Source: Fictibacillus fluitans
Lineage (GTDB): Bacteria > Bacillota > Bacilli > Bacillales > Fictibacillaceae
Assembly: GCF_030418125.1 (NCBI RefSeq)
Contig: NZ_JAUHTR010000005.1
Coordinates: 62,001 to 126,000, forward strand
Length of the DNA: 64,000 bases
Direction of reading: 5' to 3'
Both the position numbers and the translations under genes were made by a program. A model generated the notes under the pieces. That model was not told the origin of the DNA, searched no databases, and saw nothing but the letters and a program-made list of their open reading frames with translations. Positions 17,625 to 26,498 of this stretch are shown here, piece after piece (the stretch's first letter is position 1; each line of letters starts with the position of its first letter).

Positions 17625-18497
17625 TTATTGCTTTACTGAGCCCAGCATAATTCCCGTAACAAAGTATTTTTGGATAAATGGGTAGACCATAATGATTGGC
17701 AAAACGGTCAATACCATCGTGACCGATTTAATGTTGGCAGCAATCTGTGTGAGGTTATCCGCACTGGTCGCACCTGTTGAAAGCCCGCCCGTTGCCCCCT
17801 TGATCAGGTTCCTTAAATAGAGGGTAACCGGGAACAAATCCTTTTTATCAAGATACAGGAACGCACTGAACCAGGAGTTCCAGTTGGCTACCGCATAGAA
17901 CAAGACCATGGTTGCAAGAATAGGCTTGGAAAGAGGCAGAATGATGCGGAAGAGCGTTCCGTATGTGGACGATCCGTCAATGGACGCCGCTTCCTCCAGT
18001 TCCTCCGGCATGTTTTCAAAAAATGATTTCATGATCAGCATATTAAACACGCTGATTGCACCGGGGACAACAATCGCCCACATGGTATTGGCAAAGCCAA
18101 GGGATTGGATAAGGATATAGTTTGGAATAAGTCCTCCGTTAAAAAACATAGTGAAAACAGCGAATGTTGTGAAAAACTTGCGGCCTGCCAGCCTTTTTTT
18201 GGAAAGCGCATAGGCGAACATTGTGGTCATAACCATGGAAATGGCGGTTGCCACTACGGTATACACCACTGTATTTTTATAACTGTTCCAAAAGGTTTTA
18301 TCTGTGAGTACCGTTTCATAGGTTTCGAGATTAAAACCCTGGGGAATAAGATTTACCTTCCCTGCATTAATTTGTGCCTCACCGCTGAAGGATTGGGCTA
18401 CAACATTCAGGAATGGGAACAGCGTGATGTATACAATCAGCAGCAGAATGATAACATTTAAGACTTTAAATACTTTATAGGATGTCGATTCTTTCAT
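17625..18497 (-). CDS. ABC importer permease (YtcP/LplC-like)
   Basis: The 290-residue membrane protein has six predicted helices and the binding-protein-dependent permease loop EELEEAASIDGSSTYGTLFRIILPLSKP (EAA motif) near residues 167-194, which contacts the ATPase. It starts MKESTSYKVFKVLNVIILLLIVYITLFPFLNV, the usual opening of YtcP-type permeases. GGGAGG precedes the ATG. It lies 15 bases after the first permease and before the binding protein. Together they form a heterodimeric channel for oligosaccharides. Confidence 0.92.
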   Translation of the reverse strand: MKESTSYKVFKVLNVIILLLIVYITLFPFLNVVAQSFSGEAQINAGKVNLIPQGFNLETYETVLTDKTFWNSYKNTVVYTVVATAISMVMTTMFAYALSKKRLAGRKFFTTFAVFTMFFNGGLIPNYILIQSLGFANTMWAIVVPGAISVFNMLIMKSFFENMPEELEEAASIDGSSTYGTLFRIILPLSKPILATMVLFYAVANWNSWFSAFLYLDKKDLFPVTLYLRNLIKGATGGLSTGATSADNLTQIAANIKSVTMVLTVLPIIMVYPFIQKYFVTGIMLGSVKQ

Positions 18498-18512
18498 ATT
18501 CCTGCCTCCCTT

Positions 18513-19478
18513 CTACCACAAGCTGTTATTTGTAAGTTTTCGAGATAAGTAGTTTGCAGAAAAGACTAACGTTAAACCGATAAGGGCTTCAAACAACCCA
18601 ATAGCAGTAGCATAGCTGAAGTTGCTGGATTCGAGTCCGATTCGATAGAGGTAGGTTGAAATGACGTCTGATGTATCGTAGTTAAGTGGATTATAAAGCA
18701 ATAATATCTTTTCAAAACCAACAGCCATAAGCTGTCCAATATTTAAAATTAGAAGTGTGATAATAGTTGGAAGGATGCCGGGAATCGTAATATGAATGGT
18801 CTGCTTCCAGCGGTTTGCTCCGTCTATTTTTGCCGCCTCATAAAGGGATTGGTCGATGTTGGTTAATGCCGCGAGATACAGAATGGCTCCCCATCCCATG
18901 CCCTGCCACATTTCAGAACCAACGTAAATGGATCGGAACCAGCTGGCTTCCTGAATAAAAAAGATTTTTTCTCCGGTAAGATAGTGAACGATAGAATTAA
19001 TCGCCCCATTTCCGGCTGTGAGCTGCAGCACCATTCCGCTGACAATTACGACAGACAGAAAGTGCGGAAGGTAAGAAGCGGTCTGAACAAACTTCTTGAA
19101 TCTCTTGGAAGTAAGCTCATTCAGCAGCAAGGCAAAGATAATCGGTGCCGGAAAACAAAAGAGCAATGTGTACGTGCTGATGAGCAGGGTGTTCTTAAAA
19201 ACATGCCAGAATGCAGCATCCATAATGAACATTTGGATGTAATGAAGACCTACCCACTCTTCCCCAAAGATGCTTCCCCCAGGAATAAACTTCCTGAAAG
19301 CAATGATGTTGCCGGCCATTGGAACGTATTTGAAAATAATCAGATAAACCATTGGCAATACAAGCAAGGAGTACAGCTGCCAGTCTTTTTTAATGACTTT
19401 CAAACTTAATTTGTTTTTGGTTTTCGTGTCTGAAGCCACCGCTGCCCCTTGTGCTTGTGTGTCAACCACTTGTTCCAT
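18513..19478 (-). CDS. ABC importer permease (YteP/LplB-like), first gene of the xylan import operon
   Basis: The 321-residue protein has a cytoplasmic N-terminal tail (residues 1-31) and six helices. Its EAA loop is QSLYEAAKIDGANRWKQTIHITIPGILP near residues 214-241. The motif GNIIAFRKF, with its GEEWVGLHYIQMF follow-on, is typical of LplB/YteP proteins. AAAGGAGG lies before the ATG. It heads the operon that runs to galM, and the upstream region holds a XylR-type operator, a consensus cre and a good promoter, so the operon should be xylose-induced and glucose-repressed. Confidence 0.92.
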   Translation of the reverse strand: MEQVVDTQAQGAAVASDTKTKNKLSLKVIKKDWQLYSLLVLPMVYLIIFKYVPMAGNIIAFRKFIPGGSIFGEEWVGLHYIQMFIMDAAFWHVFKNTLLISTYTLLFCFPAPIIFALLLNELTSKRFKKFVQTASYLPHFLSVVIVSGMVLQLTAGNGAINSIVHYLTGEKIFFIQEASWFRSIYVGSEMWQGMGWGAILYLAALTNIDQSLYEAAKIDGANRWKQTIHITIPGILPTIITLLILNIGQLMAVGFEKILLLYNPLNYDTSDVISTYLYRIGLESSNFSYATAIGLFEALIGLTLVFSANYLSRKLTNNSLW

Positions 19479-19578
19479 TCGTTCGCCTCCTTTTTTAATT
19501 TTGAATAGCTATTTGGTGTAACCTTGCAGCTTTTGGAGTGGTTAATTTCCGTTCTTAGGAAATTGCTCTAACATTAGA

Positions 19579-19599
19579 TAGTTTGTTTATCATACAAAC
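19579..19599. promoter_or_regulatory. XylR-type operator O1 upstream of the importer-aguA operon
   Basis: The core TAGTTTGT-N7-ACAAAC is the same as at the xylA and xylR promoters. It lies just downstream of the -10 box, about where transcription would start, which would block elongation or opening when bound. Confidence 0.82.
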
Positions 19600-19610
19600 A
19601 ATGTAGTTTT

Positions 19611-19639
19611 ATAATATCAACTCTTTCATTAGTTGTAAA
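19611..19639 (-). promoter_or_regulatory. SigA-type promoter of the importer-aguA operon
   Basis: Read leftward, TTTACA (19639-19634) and TATTAT (19616-19611) are separated by exactly 17 bases. Both hexamers match the vegetative consensus at 5 of 6 positions. The first gene starts at 19478. Confidence 0.7.
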
Positions 19640-19647
19640 CGGTTTCA
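19634..19647. promoter_or_regulatory. Catabolite-responsive element (cre) of the importer-aguA operon
   Basis: The 14-mer TGAAACCGTTTACA (leftward strand) fits TGWAANCGNTNWCA at every position and overlaps the -35 box, where bound CcpA would prevent polymerase binding. Confidence 0.85.
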
Positions 19648-19694
19648 TTAAAACTTTTTTAATTTTTCTAATAACTACACCCTGAAAACGAGGA

Positions 19695-20489
19695 TTAGAG
19701 AAGCCGGAACACCGGCTTCTCTTCCACAAAATGAACAGGTACCTCAGGAAACAGCTTTCTGATCTGCCCGGCGAGATGCCTCATCCCGGGTTCCTCACTT
19801 TCGGCATGCCCCAGAACAAGCAGCGCCTTCTGTTTCCCCTGGTATACCGCATCCCTGACATATTCCGGAGTTTCCCATTCCGGGCCCTCCCCGTACAATA
19901 TTAAATCTACATTCTCCTCGTTAAAGAGCGGAAGGCAATGTGCTCCTCCGCCTCTGTAACCAGCCAAAAGGGCAGCTCTTTGGCAAATGGCGGATTCATT
20001 GCCCGTTACCCTTACAAATGAAATCCCAAGGCTTTGCTTCACATGTGCTGCGACTTCCGCAACCGTCATGCCCGGGAGGTTTACGAAGGTAGCAGCCGTC
20101 CGATGCTCTTCCACAATATCCTGCCAATCAAGGGCCTGAAGAAGTCCGGCCATGATGCCATCCGGTTTGTAACGGTGCCAATAATCATGGAAACGGAAGA
20201 CGGAGATTCCTGCGTCCTTTATCATTTGGGCCTTTTGAAGATAAACAGGATCATCTCCAAGCCCTGCCGGATCGTCCCTGTGATTGTAAAAAAGGGGTTC
20301 ATGGGTGATTAGGAGGTTCGCCCCAAGTCCCGCTGCCTTTTCAATCACAGAATGAGTCGGCATAAAGCTGACAGCTATTCCTTTTACTCTCTCCTCCGGG
20401 TTGCCGGTCTTCAACGTATCAACGGTTTCCGGAACCTCTCCGACCGGCTTTATCAATGCATTCATAACCTCCTGGATGGTTGGCATCAT
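19695..20489 (-). CDS. Nif3-like dinuclear metal-centre protein
   Basis: The 264-residue protein has the NIF3 landmarks: an early LLITHEPLFYNH metal histidine motif, ISVFRFHDYWHRYKPDG in the middle, and LVLGHAESEEPGMRHLA towards the end, replacing the usual GHxxSE site. The NIF3 superfamily binds two metal ions and has GTP cyclohydrolase-like folds, with mostly unknown reactions. The start ATG 20489 is placed 6 bases after CAGGAG. It is the last gene of the xylA operon, behind two Gfo/Idh/MocA oxidoreductases, so a sugar-derived substrate is likely. A hairpin overlaps its stop codon. Confidence 0.82.
   Translation of the reverse strand: MMPTIQEVMNALIKPVGEVPETVDTLKTGNPEERVKGIAVSFMPTHSVIEKAAGLGANLLITHEPLFYNHRDDPAGLGDDPVYLQKAQMIKDAGISVFRFHDYWHRYKPDGIMAGLLQALDWQDIVEEHRTAATFVNLPGMTVAEVAAHVKQSLGISFVRVTGNESAICQRAALLAGYRGGGAHCLPLFNEENVDLILYGEGPEWETPEYVRDAVYQGKQKALLVLGHAESEEPGMRHLAGQIRKLFPEVPVHFVEEKPVFRLL
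19697..19722. terminator. Hairpin at the end of the xylA operon
   Basis: A perfect 11-bp stem (AGAGAAGCCGG with CCGGCTTCTCT) overlaps the last codons of the Nif3-like gene. Read leftward it is followed only by AATCCTCGTTTTC, so termination may be incomplete. Confidence 0.6.
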
Positions 20490-20491
20490 GC

Positions 20492-21610
20492 TCAACTCCT
20501 GTTTGATGCCGACCCGGCAAATGTCCTTTCCGCCGTTTCGATCCAGATGGCTTTTTCCTGAGCTTCGATACAGAGCTCTGCGGCTCTGAAGGTATGTTCC
20601 TGTGTCATGGCATGCTCAGTACCATTCAGGCAATCCAAAATAAGCTCACCGAAGTACGGACAGCCTACCTTTCCTGAGCATTCAAAGTGCTGTTCGCCCT
20701 GCTGGTTCACCAAATACAGGTGATCCCCCTTGTTATCTCTGGCAATATCAATGTATTTGCGCACCTCAATGTAACCTTCCGTGCCAAGAATCAATACTCT
20801 TCCGTCTCCCCACGTTCCAAGGCCGTCAGGAGTGAACCAGTCCAAACGGAAATAAAAGGTAGCTCCGTTATCCGCAACAAGTGTGGCATCGCCAAAGTCC
20901 TGGAATTTTGGATACTCTTTAAAGTGGTAGTTGGCAATTTTGCTGTGAAGGACCTCCGCGTTCTGTGCGCCTGTAAAGTGCAGGAACTGCTCAATCTGAT
21001 GGCTGCCGATATCACATAAAATGCCGCCGTAATACTGCGGATCAAAGAACCAGTCCGGCCGGTGGCTGACATTCGCCCGGTGCGGCCCGGTTCCGATTAC
21101 CTGCACGACACGGCCAATCGCCCCTTCCTCAATCAGCTGTCCGGCAAAGATGGAGCCTTCGGAATGGAGCCTCTCCCCATAATAAATGCCCCATTTGAGT
21201 CCAGTCTCTGCTACCTTTTTTCTTGCAATTTTGACCTGCTCAAGCGTGGTAAATGCGGGCTTGTCTGTAAAATAATGCTTGCCATGATCCAATACCTCAA
21301 TACCCAGCGGTCCCCGCTCCGACGGAATATTGGCGCTTGCCACCAGTTGAATTTCAGGATGACCCAGAATATCTTCTTTGGTTGACGCGATACGGATACC
21401 CGGAAATTTCTCAGCAAAAACCTCCGCTTTTTGACGATCAGGATCATACACAGACACAAGCTCGCCGCCAGCCTCCATTAAACCGTGGCACATTCCATAA
21501 ATATGGCCGTGGTCAAGTCCCATCGCCGCAAATTTAAATTCTCCCGGCTCAACGACAGCCTTTTTCACCAGCCCTTTTGGGGCGTAGTTCATTCCATCTC
21601 TCCGGTCCAT
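20492..21610 (-). CDS. Gfo/Idh/MocA-family oxidoreductase
   Basis: The 372-residue protein has an N-terminal Rossmann domain (FKFAAMGLDHGHIYGMCHGLMEAG, with an atypical GLDHGH in place of GxGxxG) and the family DKPAFTTLEQ loop near residue 115, where the lysine of the catalytic EKP/DKP motif sits. The C-terminal domain contains YYGGILCDIGSHQIEQFL, with the likely catalytic His. It is NAD(P)-dependent and acts on a sugar or sugar acid. GGGGAG precedes the ATG. The gene is next to a paralogue and a Nif3-like gene in the xylA operon; the actual substrate is unknown. Confidence 0.85.
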   Translation of the reverse strand: MDRRDGMNYAPKGLVKKAVVEPGEFKFAAMGLDHGHIYGMCHGLMEAGGELVSVYDPDRQKAEVFAEKFPGIRIASTKEDILGHPEIQLVASANIPSERGPLGIEVLDHGKHYFTDKPAFTTLEQVKIARKKVAETGLKWGIYYGERLHSEGSIFAGQLIEEGAIGRVVQVIGTGPHRANVSHRPDWFFDPQYYGGILCDIGSHQIEQFLHFTGAQNAEVLHSKIANYHFKEYPKFQDFGDATLVADNGATFYFRLDWFTPDGLGTWGDGRVLILGTEGYIEVRKYIDIARDNKGDHLYLVNQQGEQHFECSGKVGCPYFGELILDCLNGTEHAMTQEHTFRAAELCIEAQEKAIWIETAERTFAGSASNRS

Positions 21611-21625
21611 GTATTGCTCCCCTTC

Positions 21626-22780
21626 CTACTCATATTTTCCTCCGGTCGTAATCACATTCTCGCTGAAGTTCTTCACTGAGGCTGTTTTTTCATAAAAATG
21701 CCTGGCGTTTTCCAGGATGCCTTTTCTTGTGTAAAATGGACTGCTCTCATTCAGAGGCAGCGATGCACTTTGACGCGTATTGGCAGACTGGTAAATGGCT
21801 GTAATCAGTTCCAGCGTTCGGCGGCCGGCATGACCGTCCACAAGCACGGACTTCTTCCCTTCTATCGCACAAAGCACGTCATCCACCTGTGCCGCATGCC
21901 CTTCATAGGATAAATCCGTCACCGCTTCATAATGCTGCTGAATTTTTTGCTCCAGCTCATGATCCCGCTCTGGAAAACCATTTTCTTTTGATTTTGAAGC
22001 TCTGACCTTCCATGGAACCGATACTCGGGCGTTTTTCCCCTGGAATATCAGCTGCTGTTCCTCCCCATGGTGCACCACGGAACTTGTAATCTGTCCAAGG
22101 CTGCCATTTGGATAAGAGCAAATAGCCACCGACAAATCCTCAACTTCTGCATTGTCATGAGAGGTGTTGGTTGTAACGGCCGTCACTTCTGACGGCATCC
22201 CGTTCATCCAGTGAAAAATGTCAATATGATGGACGGCATGGTTCAGCGTGCAGCCGCCGCCTTCCTTTTCCCACGTTCCACGCCACCACAAATCGTAATA
22301 GCTGTGTCCACGCCACCAGAACGAATCGACTTGCGTGTGAACGATAGGGCCCATTAAGCCGGTTTCCAGAATGGACTTCAGCTTCATCATCGGGTTTGTA
22401 AACCGATTCTGTGAAATGACGGATAAAACTCTGCCGCTTTTTTGCTGGGCATCATTCATGGCATCGCATTCTTCCAATGAGGCAGCCATTGGTTTTTCCA
22501 CCAAAACATGCTTTCCGGCATTCAGTGCTGCCACGGCAATTTCCGCATGCGTGTAGGGCGGAGTACAGATCGAAATCAAATCGATATCTGTATCCTGCAG
22601 CAATTCATCACATTTTGTATAAATATGAGCATTCAGATGGAACTCTTCTACAGTACTCTTTGCCTTTTCTACATATAGATCACATAACGCAATAATTTCA
22701 CAGCGATCGGCAAACTGCTGATAGGCTTTGATGTGGGCAGATGCTATGGCCCCTGTACCGATGATAGCAACCTTTATCAT
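21626..22780 (-). CDS. Gfo/Idh/MocA-family oxidoreductase
   Basis: The 384-residue protein has a canonical Rossmann opening MIKVAIIGTGAIASAHIKAY, the LVEKPMAASLEECDAM motif with catalytic-loop lysine near residue 96, and a C-terminal sheet domain with GGGCTLNHAVHHIDIFHWM, which supplies the active-site histidines. Members oxidise or reduce sugars, inositols and sugar acids with NAD(P)H. GGGAG is upstream of the ATG. It follows xylB by 54 bases. It differs clearly from its neighbour, so two different steps of sugar or uronate handling are possible. Confidence 0.88.
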   Translation of the reverse strand: MIKVAIIGTGAIASAHIKAYQQFADRCEIIALCDLYVEKAKSTVEEFHLNAHIYTKCDELLQDTDIDLISICTPPYTHAEIAVAALNAGKHVLVEKPMAASLEECDAMNDAQQKSGRVLSVISQNRFTNPMMKLKSILETGLMGPIVHTQVDSFWWRGHSYYDLWWRGTWEKEGGGCTLNHAVHHIDIFHWMNGMPSEVTAVTTNTSHDNAEVEDLSVAICSYPNGSLGQITSSVVHHGEEQQLIFQGKNARVSVPWKVRASKSKENGFPERDHELEQKIQQHYEAVTDLSYEGHAAQVDDVLCAIEGKKSVLVDGHAGRRTLELITAIYQSANTRQSASLPLNESSPFYTRKGILENARHFYEKTASVKNFSENVITTGGKYE

Positions 22781-22834
22781 CTAACAATCGCTCCCTTGTT
22801 CAGTCTATGTAACTGGCAATCTCTGCAAAGCGGA

Positions 22835-24334
22835 CTAGTTTCTTAACTCCATCAGCTGCTGGTTCATTTCCTTTGTTTGCGAATAAACCTGCTGATAGAT
22901 TCCGAACATTTTTTTATAGCGTTCGACATTTTCGTTGGTTGGCTGATACGTTTTAGCTGAATCGATAAAGGATTCTGCACATTCCTTTAAGGATGAGAAC
23001 CAGCCTGAGCCATACGCGGCAAGCATGGCAGCCCCCATACCAGGGCCCTGCTCGCTGGAAAGCTTGACGATTCTGGCATTGAAAATATCCGCCTGCATCT
23101 GCAGCCATGTCTCATTCTTTGCGCCTCCGCCAATTGAAATGATGGTATCAATCGTTTTTCCATGATCCCTGAAGATTTCAATCGACTCATTCAGCGAGAA
23201 GGTGATTCCTTCAAGTACCGCACGGATAAAATGCTTGCGTTCATGAGAGGCATCCATGCCAATAAAGCTTGAGCGGATGCTGGAATCGGCATGCGGAGTC
23301 CGCTCCCCGACCAAATAAGGTGTGAACAGAAGACCGTTGGAGCCCGCCGGCACTGTATCGATGTCCTGCAAAAATGCTTCAAACGATTCATCAGCAGCAA
23401 AGCGTTCCTTAAACCAACTCAAGCTGTAGCCCGCTGCCAATGTTACACCCATCGTGTAATAGGCGTTTTCCTCGCCGTGATTAAAATAGTGGACCTTGCC
23501 TTCAAAGTCCTGGTCCTTTCTTTCCTCATACGACAGCACCACACCGGATGTCCCGATGCTGCACAGCGTCTTGCCTTCAGAAAGAATTCCGGCACCTATT
23601 GCACCACACGCATTATCTGCTCCCCCGGCAAAAACGGCAGTCGAAGAAGCGAGACCGGTCGCCTGGGCAAATTCTTCCGTAATTTTCCCAACAGATGCAT
23701 GCGACTCCACAAGCGGAGGACAAAGACTTGAATCAATGCCGAATGCACTGCACATTTCCTCACTCCACGTTTTCCCGCTGACATCGAGAAGCAGGGTTCC
23801 GGCCGCATCGGAATACTCACTGTTCAGGCTGCCGGTCATACGGTATCTTAAATAATCCTTTGGCAAAAGAAAGACAGCTGCCTTTTCAAAAATCTCCGGC
23901 TCATACTCCTTCACCCACAGAATCTTGGGCAGGGTAAAGCCCTCCAGCGCCGGATTTTTGGTGATTTTCAACAGCTGTTGTTCGCCAATCGTTTCAACGA
24001 TTTTCCGGCATTGCGGAGTCGTACGGGTGTCGTTCCAAAGAATGGCATTACGGAGCACCTGGTTGGTTTCATCAAGCAAAACGAGTCCGTGCATCTGTCC
24101 GGAGAAACTGATTCCTTCAATATCTTCCGGATTTCCGCCAAATTGGGCAACCAGTTCCATCAAACCCTCAGTGGTCTGGTTCACCCATTGTTCCGGATCC
24201 TGCTCACTGTAGCCAAATTTCTCCTGAATGAGAGGATACGATTTGGAAACCTCCTGGCATACCTCACCCTTCTGGTTGACGAGCAAAATTTTCACTGCAC
24301 TTGTACCTAAATCCACACCGATAACATACTTCAT
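22835..24334 (-). CDS. xylB: Xylulokinase
   Basis: The 499-residue FGGY kinase phosphorylates D-xylulose to xylulose 5-phosphate. The N-terminal phosphate loop IGVDLGTSAVKILLV (residues 5-19), FSGQMHGLVLLD near 78-89, GGADNACGAIGAGI around the catalytic aspartate, and the C-terminal ATP-site ISIGGGAKNETWLQMQADIF are all seen. Length matches xylulokinases (about 500). AAAGG lies before the ATG. It follows xylA across a hairpin, which could reduce its expression relative to xylA. Confidence 0.95.
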   Translation of the reverse strand: MKYVIGVDLGTSAVKILLVNQKGEVCQEVSKSYPLIQEKFGYSEQDPEQWVNQTTEGLMELVAQFGGNPEDIEGISFSGQMHGLVLLDETNQVLRNAILWNDTRTTPQCRKIVETIGEQQLLKITKNPALEGFTLPKILWVKEYEPEIFEKAAVFLLPKDYLRYRMTGSLNSEYSDAAGTLLLDVSGKTWSEEMCSAFGIDSSLCPPLVESHASVGKITEEFAQATGLASSTAVFAGGADNACGAIGAGILSEGKTLCSIGTSGVVLSYEERKDQDFEGKVHYFNHGEENAYYTMGVTLAAGYSLSWFKERFAADESFEAFLQDIDTVPAGSNGLLFTPYLVGERTPHADSSIRSSFIGMDASHERKHFIRAVLEGITFSLNESIEIFRDHGKTIDTIISIGGGAKNETWLQMQADIFNARIVKLSSEQGPGMGAAMLAAYGSGWFSSLKECAESFIDSAKTYQPTNENVERYKKMFGIYQQVYSQTKEMNQQLMELRN

Positions 24335-24360
24335 GGTTAATCATTCCTTTTTCTCTTTAT

Positions 24361-24398
24361 AAAAAAGTGCTGGGCAACTTTTGATGTCCAGCACTTTT
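24361..24398. terminator. Hairpin between xylA and xylB (partial terminator)
   Basis: A perfect 11-bp stem (AAAAGTGCTGG with CCAGCACTTTT) is followed leftward by six T. No separate xylB promoter is evident, so some transcription probably reads through, giving more xylA than xylB message. Confidence 0.7.
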
Positions 24399-24424
24399 GG
24401 CTTTTAGTAAATCGTATTCTTTTC

Positions 24425-25756
24425 TTACACAGTCACGCTGGACAGTGTTTCAATGATGTAACGGTTGACTGTTGCTTTCAGGCGCTCCTGGCGTCCGGAT
24501 TGGTTCTTGATGTCGCCCAATTGAAGCGCATAAGCCTCGAGAGCATGGAAATCCGTTTTTCCATCTACAATGTCAAGGCCGATTCCTCTTGTATAGCTGC
24601 TGTAGCGGTCTTCAATGAAGGCATCGAGCACACGGTCTTCAATTAACTTGTTTGCTACCTTCAAGCCGATCGCAAAGCAATCCATACCTGCAATGTGGGC
24701 ATGGAACAAATCTTCCGGTTCAAAAGATCCCCTGCGGACCTTCGCATCAAAGTTTAAGCCACCGCTTCCAAGGCCGTCATTTTTAAGGATTTCGTACATG
24801 GCCAGTGTAGCAGAATACAAGTCAGTCGGAAATTCGTCAGTATCCCAGCCAAGAAGCGTATCACCCTGGTTCGCATCGACAGATCCAAGCATGCCGTTGA
24901 TGCGCGCCACTCGGAGTTCGTGTTCAAACGTATGGCCGGCAAGCGTCGCATGGTTTGCTTCCACGTTGAATTTGAACGTATCCTGAAGATCGTATTTTTG
25001 CAGGAACGCAAGGCCAGTTGCCACATCAAAGTCATATTGATGCTTCGTTGGCTCCTTCGGCTTTGGCTCGATAAGGAATTGTCCGTTAAAGCCGATTTCC
25101 TTGGCATAATCCTTTGCCATATGGAAGAAGCGCGCCAGGTTATCCTGCTCAAGCTTCATGTCGGTGTTCAAGAGGGTTTCATATCCTTCACGACCGCCCC
25201 AGAACACATAGTTTTCGGCACCAAGCTGCTTGCCCACTTCCAGCCCTTTTTTTACCTTCGCCGCTGAATAAGCGAACACATCAGCATTGTTGGTTGTAGC
25301 AGCGCCATGCACATAACGCGGATGAGTGAACATGTTGGCAGTGTTCCAAAGCAATTTTACCTTGCTGGTCTTCATATATTCCTGAATCATATTTACAATA
25401 ACGTCCTGATTTTCATTGGTTTCTTTCAGTGTGCTTCCTTCTGGTGCAATATCTACGTCATGGAAGCAGAAAAACGGAACATCGAGTTTTTCAAACAGTT
25501 CAAAAGCAGCGTCCACACGCGCTTTGGCAAGGTCCATGCCTTTAAATTGATCCCATGGACGGATGGCAGTTCCTACACCGAACGGGTCAGTCCCGTCTGC
25601 TGTAAACGTGTGCCAGTAAGCCACAGAAAAACGAAGCCACTCTTCCGCTGTTTTTCCATTGATGACTTCAGCGGGATTGTAATAACGAAACGCCAAAGGA
25701 TTATTGGAATCCGCTCCTTCAAATTGAACCTGTTTAACGCCTTCGAAATATGCCAT
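24425..25756 (-). CDS. xylA: Xylose isomerase
   Basis: The 443-residue class II enzyme converts D-xylose to D-xylulose using two divalent metals. Key residues are visible: His99 and Asp102 in [12 protein letters not shown], the signature [12 protein letters not shown] (185-196), Glu230 and Lys232 in [13 protein letters not shown], Glu266 and His269 in [12 protein letters not shown], and DANQGD further on. AAGGGGG lies upstream of the ATG. It heads the operon xylA-xylB-two oxidoreductases-nif3-like, controlled by the operator, promoter and cre-like site between 25796 and 25890. Confidence 0.97.
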   Translation of the reverse strand: MAYFEGVKQVQFEGADSNNPLAFRYYNPAEVINGKTAEEWLRFSVAYWHTFTADGTDPFGVGTAIRPWDQFKGMDLAKARVDAAFELFEKLDVPFFCFHDVDIAPEGSTLKETNENQDVIVNMIQEYMKTSKVKLLWNTANMFTHPRYVHGAATTNNADVFAYSAAKVKKGLEVGKQLGAENYVFWGGREGYETLLNTDMKLEQDNLARFFHMAKDYAKEIGFNGQFLIEPKPKEPTKHQYDFDVATGLAFLQKYDLQDTFKFNVEANHATLAGHTFEHELRVARINGMLGSVDANQGDTLLGWDTDEFPTDLYSATLAMYEILKNDGLGSGGLNFDAKVRRGSFEPEDLFHAHIAGMDCFAIGLKVANKLIEDRVLDAFIEDRYSSYTRGIGLDIVDGKTDFHALEAYALQLGDIKNQSGRQERLKATVNRYIIETLSSVTV

Positions 25757-25795
25757 AGTATGTACTTCCCCCTTGGATGCTGTCAGATCCTATAA

Positions 25796-25809
25796 TGTAG
25801 CCGCTTACA
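25796..25809. promoter_or_regulatory. cre-like site in the xylA leader
   Basis: TGTAAGCGGCTACA (leftward strand) matches TGWAANCGNTNWCA with one mismatch. It lies between the xylA promoter and start codon, a position where CcpA can act as a roadblock. Confidence 0.6.
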
Positions 25810-25848
25810 TATGTGGCTTAATAGGATCGCAGCTGATTTGTTACACCG

Positions 25849-25878
25849 ATTATAACATCAGATAACTTTGTTTGTCTA
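25849..25878 (-). promoter_or_regulatory. SigA-type promoter of xylA
   Basis: Read leftward, TAGACA (25878-25873) and a perfect TATAAT (25854-25849) are 18 bases apart. The -35 box lies inside the XylR operator. Confidence 0.7.
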
Positions 25879-25890
25879 TCAAACAAACTA
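25870..25890. promoter_or_regulatory. XylR-type operator O2 at xylA
   Basis: GTTTGT-N7-ACAAACTA on this strand is the shared 21-bp operator core in reverse orientation. It is embedded in a wider palindrome (TTTGTTTG with CAAACAAA) and covers the -35 box. Confidence 0.85.
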
Positions 25891-25969
25891 ATTAATTTGA
25901 ACTATTTTTTGGATTCCTCATTGCAGCTGATTATGCTCAATGTACTGATATTCTTAGAAAAAGTAATTT

Positions 25970-26042
25970 AGTAAATAAATATTTACTTTTTACGCTGTTT
26001 ATTATTGTAATTTCTTTTATTTAGTAATAATATATTTACTAA
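25970..26042. promoter_or_regulatory. Two palindromes upstream of the MarR-family gene
   Basis: AGTAAATAAATATTTACT (25970-25987) is a near-perfect 18-bp palindrome. TTAGTAA (26021-26027) and TTACTAA (26036-26042) form a second inverted repeat sharing the TAGTAA/TTACT half-site. The 308-base gap between xylA and this gene thus holds the xylA control region on one side and these sites on the other. They are likely autoregulatory MarR sites (inference). Confidence 0.6.
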
Positions 26043-26064
26043 CATAACTAAAAGGAGATCCCTA

Positions 26065-26496
26065 ATGAAGGAAGAACTCGCAAAAGAATATATTGCACTG
26101 ATTCCCAACCTTTTTGGCAGCTTTAGTGAAGTAAATAAAAATGCAACAGCGTTAAGCCATATGCAGAACCATGTCATAGAGTACTTGTCCATGCTGCAAC
26201 GCCCTTTAAACCTTAAGGAAATCAGCGCTGGCCTTGATATTGCCAAACAGCAGCTGACCAATGTTGTCAGCGATCTAGAAGTGCATGGCTATGTAGTTAA
26301 GAAACCTGATCCCAAAGACAAACGGGCCGTTTTGATTGCTCTGGCCCCGAAAGGCAAAGAGATTCAGGAAAAGAAATGGTCAGAAATTTACAACCGGTTC
26401 ACCCATAACCTCTCGAAATTAAACGACGAAGAGCAACGGGATTTGCAATTCGCACTTCATAAAGTGAATGTGCTATTAACAAAAATGGAGGGATAA
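26065..26496 (+). CDS. MarR-family transcriptional regulator
   Basis: The 143-residue winged-helix protein has the recognition unit LNLKEISAGLDIAKQQLTNVVSDLEVHGYVVKKPDPKDKRAVLIALAPKG, including the wing DPKDKRAVLIAL typical of MarR proteins, flanked by dimerisation helices. AAAGGAG precedes the ATG. The downstream 52-residue membrane protein gene begins 3 bases after its stop and shares the transcript. Two palindromes in its upstream region are candidate operators. Being inserted between xylA and GH52 genes, it may sense a compound unrelated to xylose. Confidence 0.9.
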   Translation: MKEELAKEYIALIPNLFGSFSEVNKNATALSHMQNHVIEYLSMLQRPLNLKEISAGLDIAKQQLTNVVSDLEVHGYVVKKPDPKDKRAVLIALAPKGKEIQEKKWSEIYNRFTHNLSKLNDEEQRDLQFALHKVNVLLTKMEG

Positions 26497-26498
26497 AA

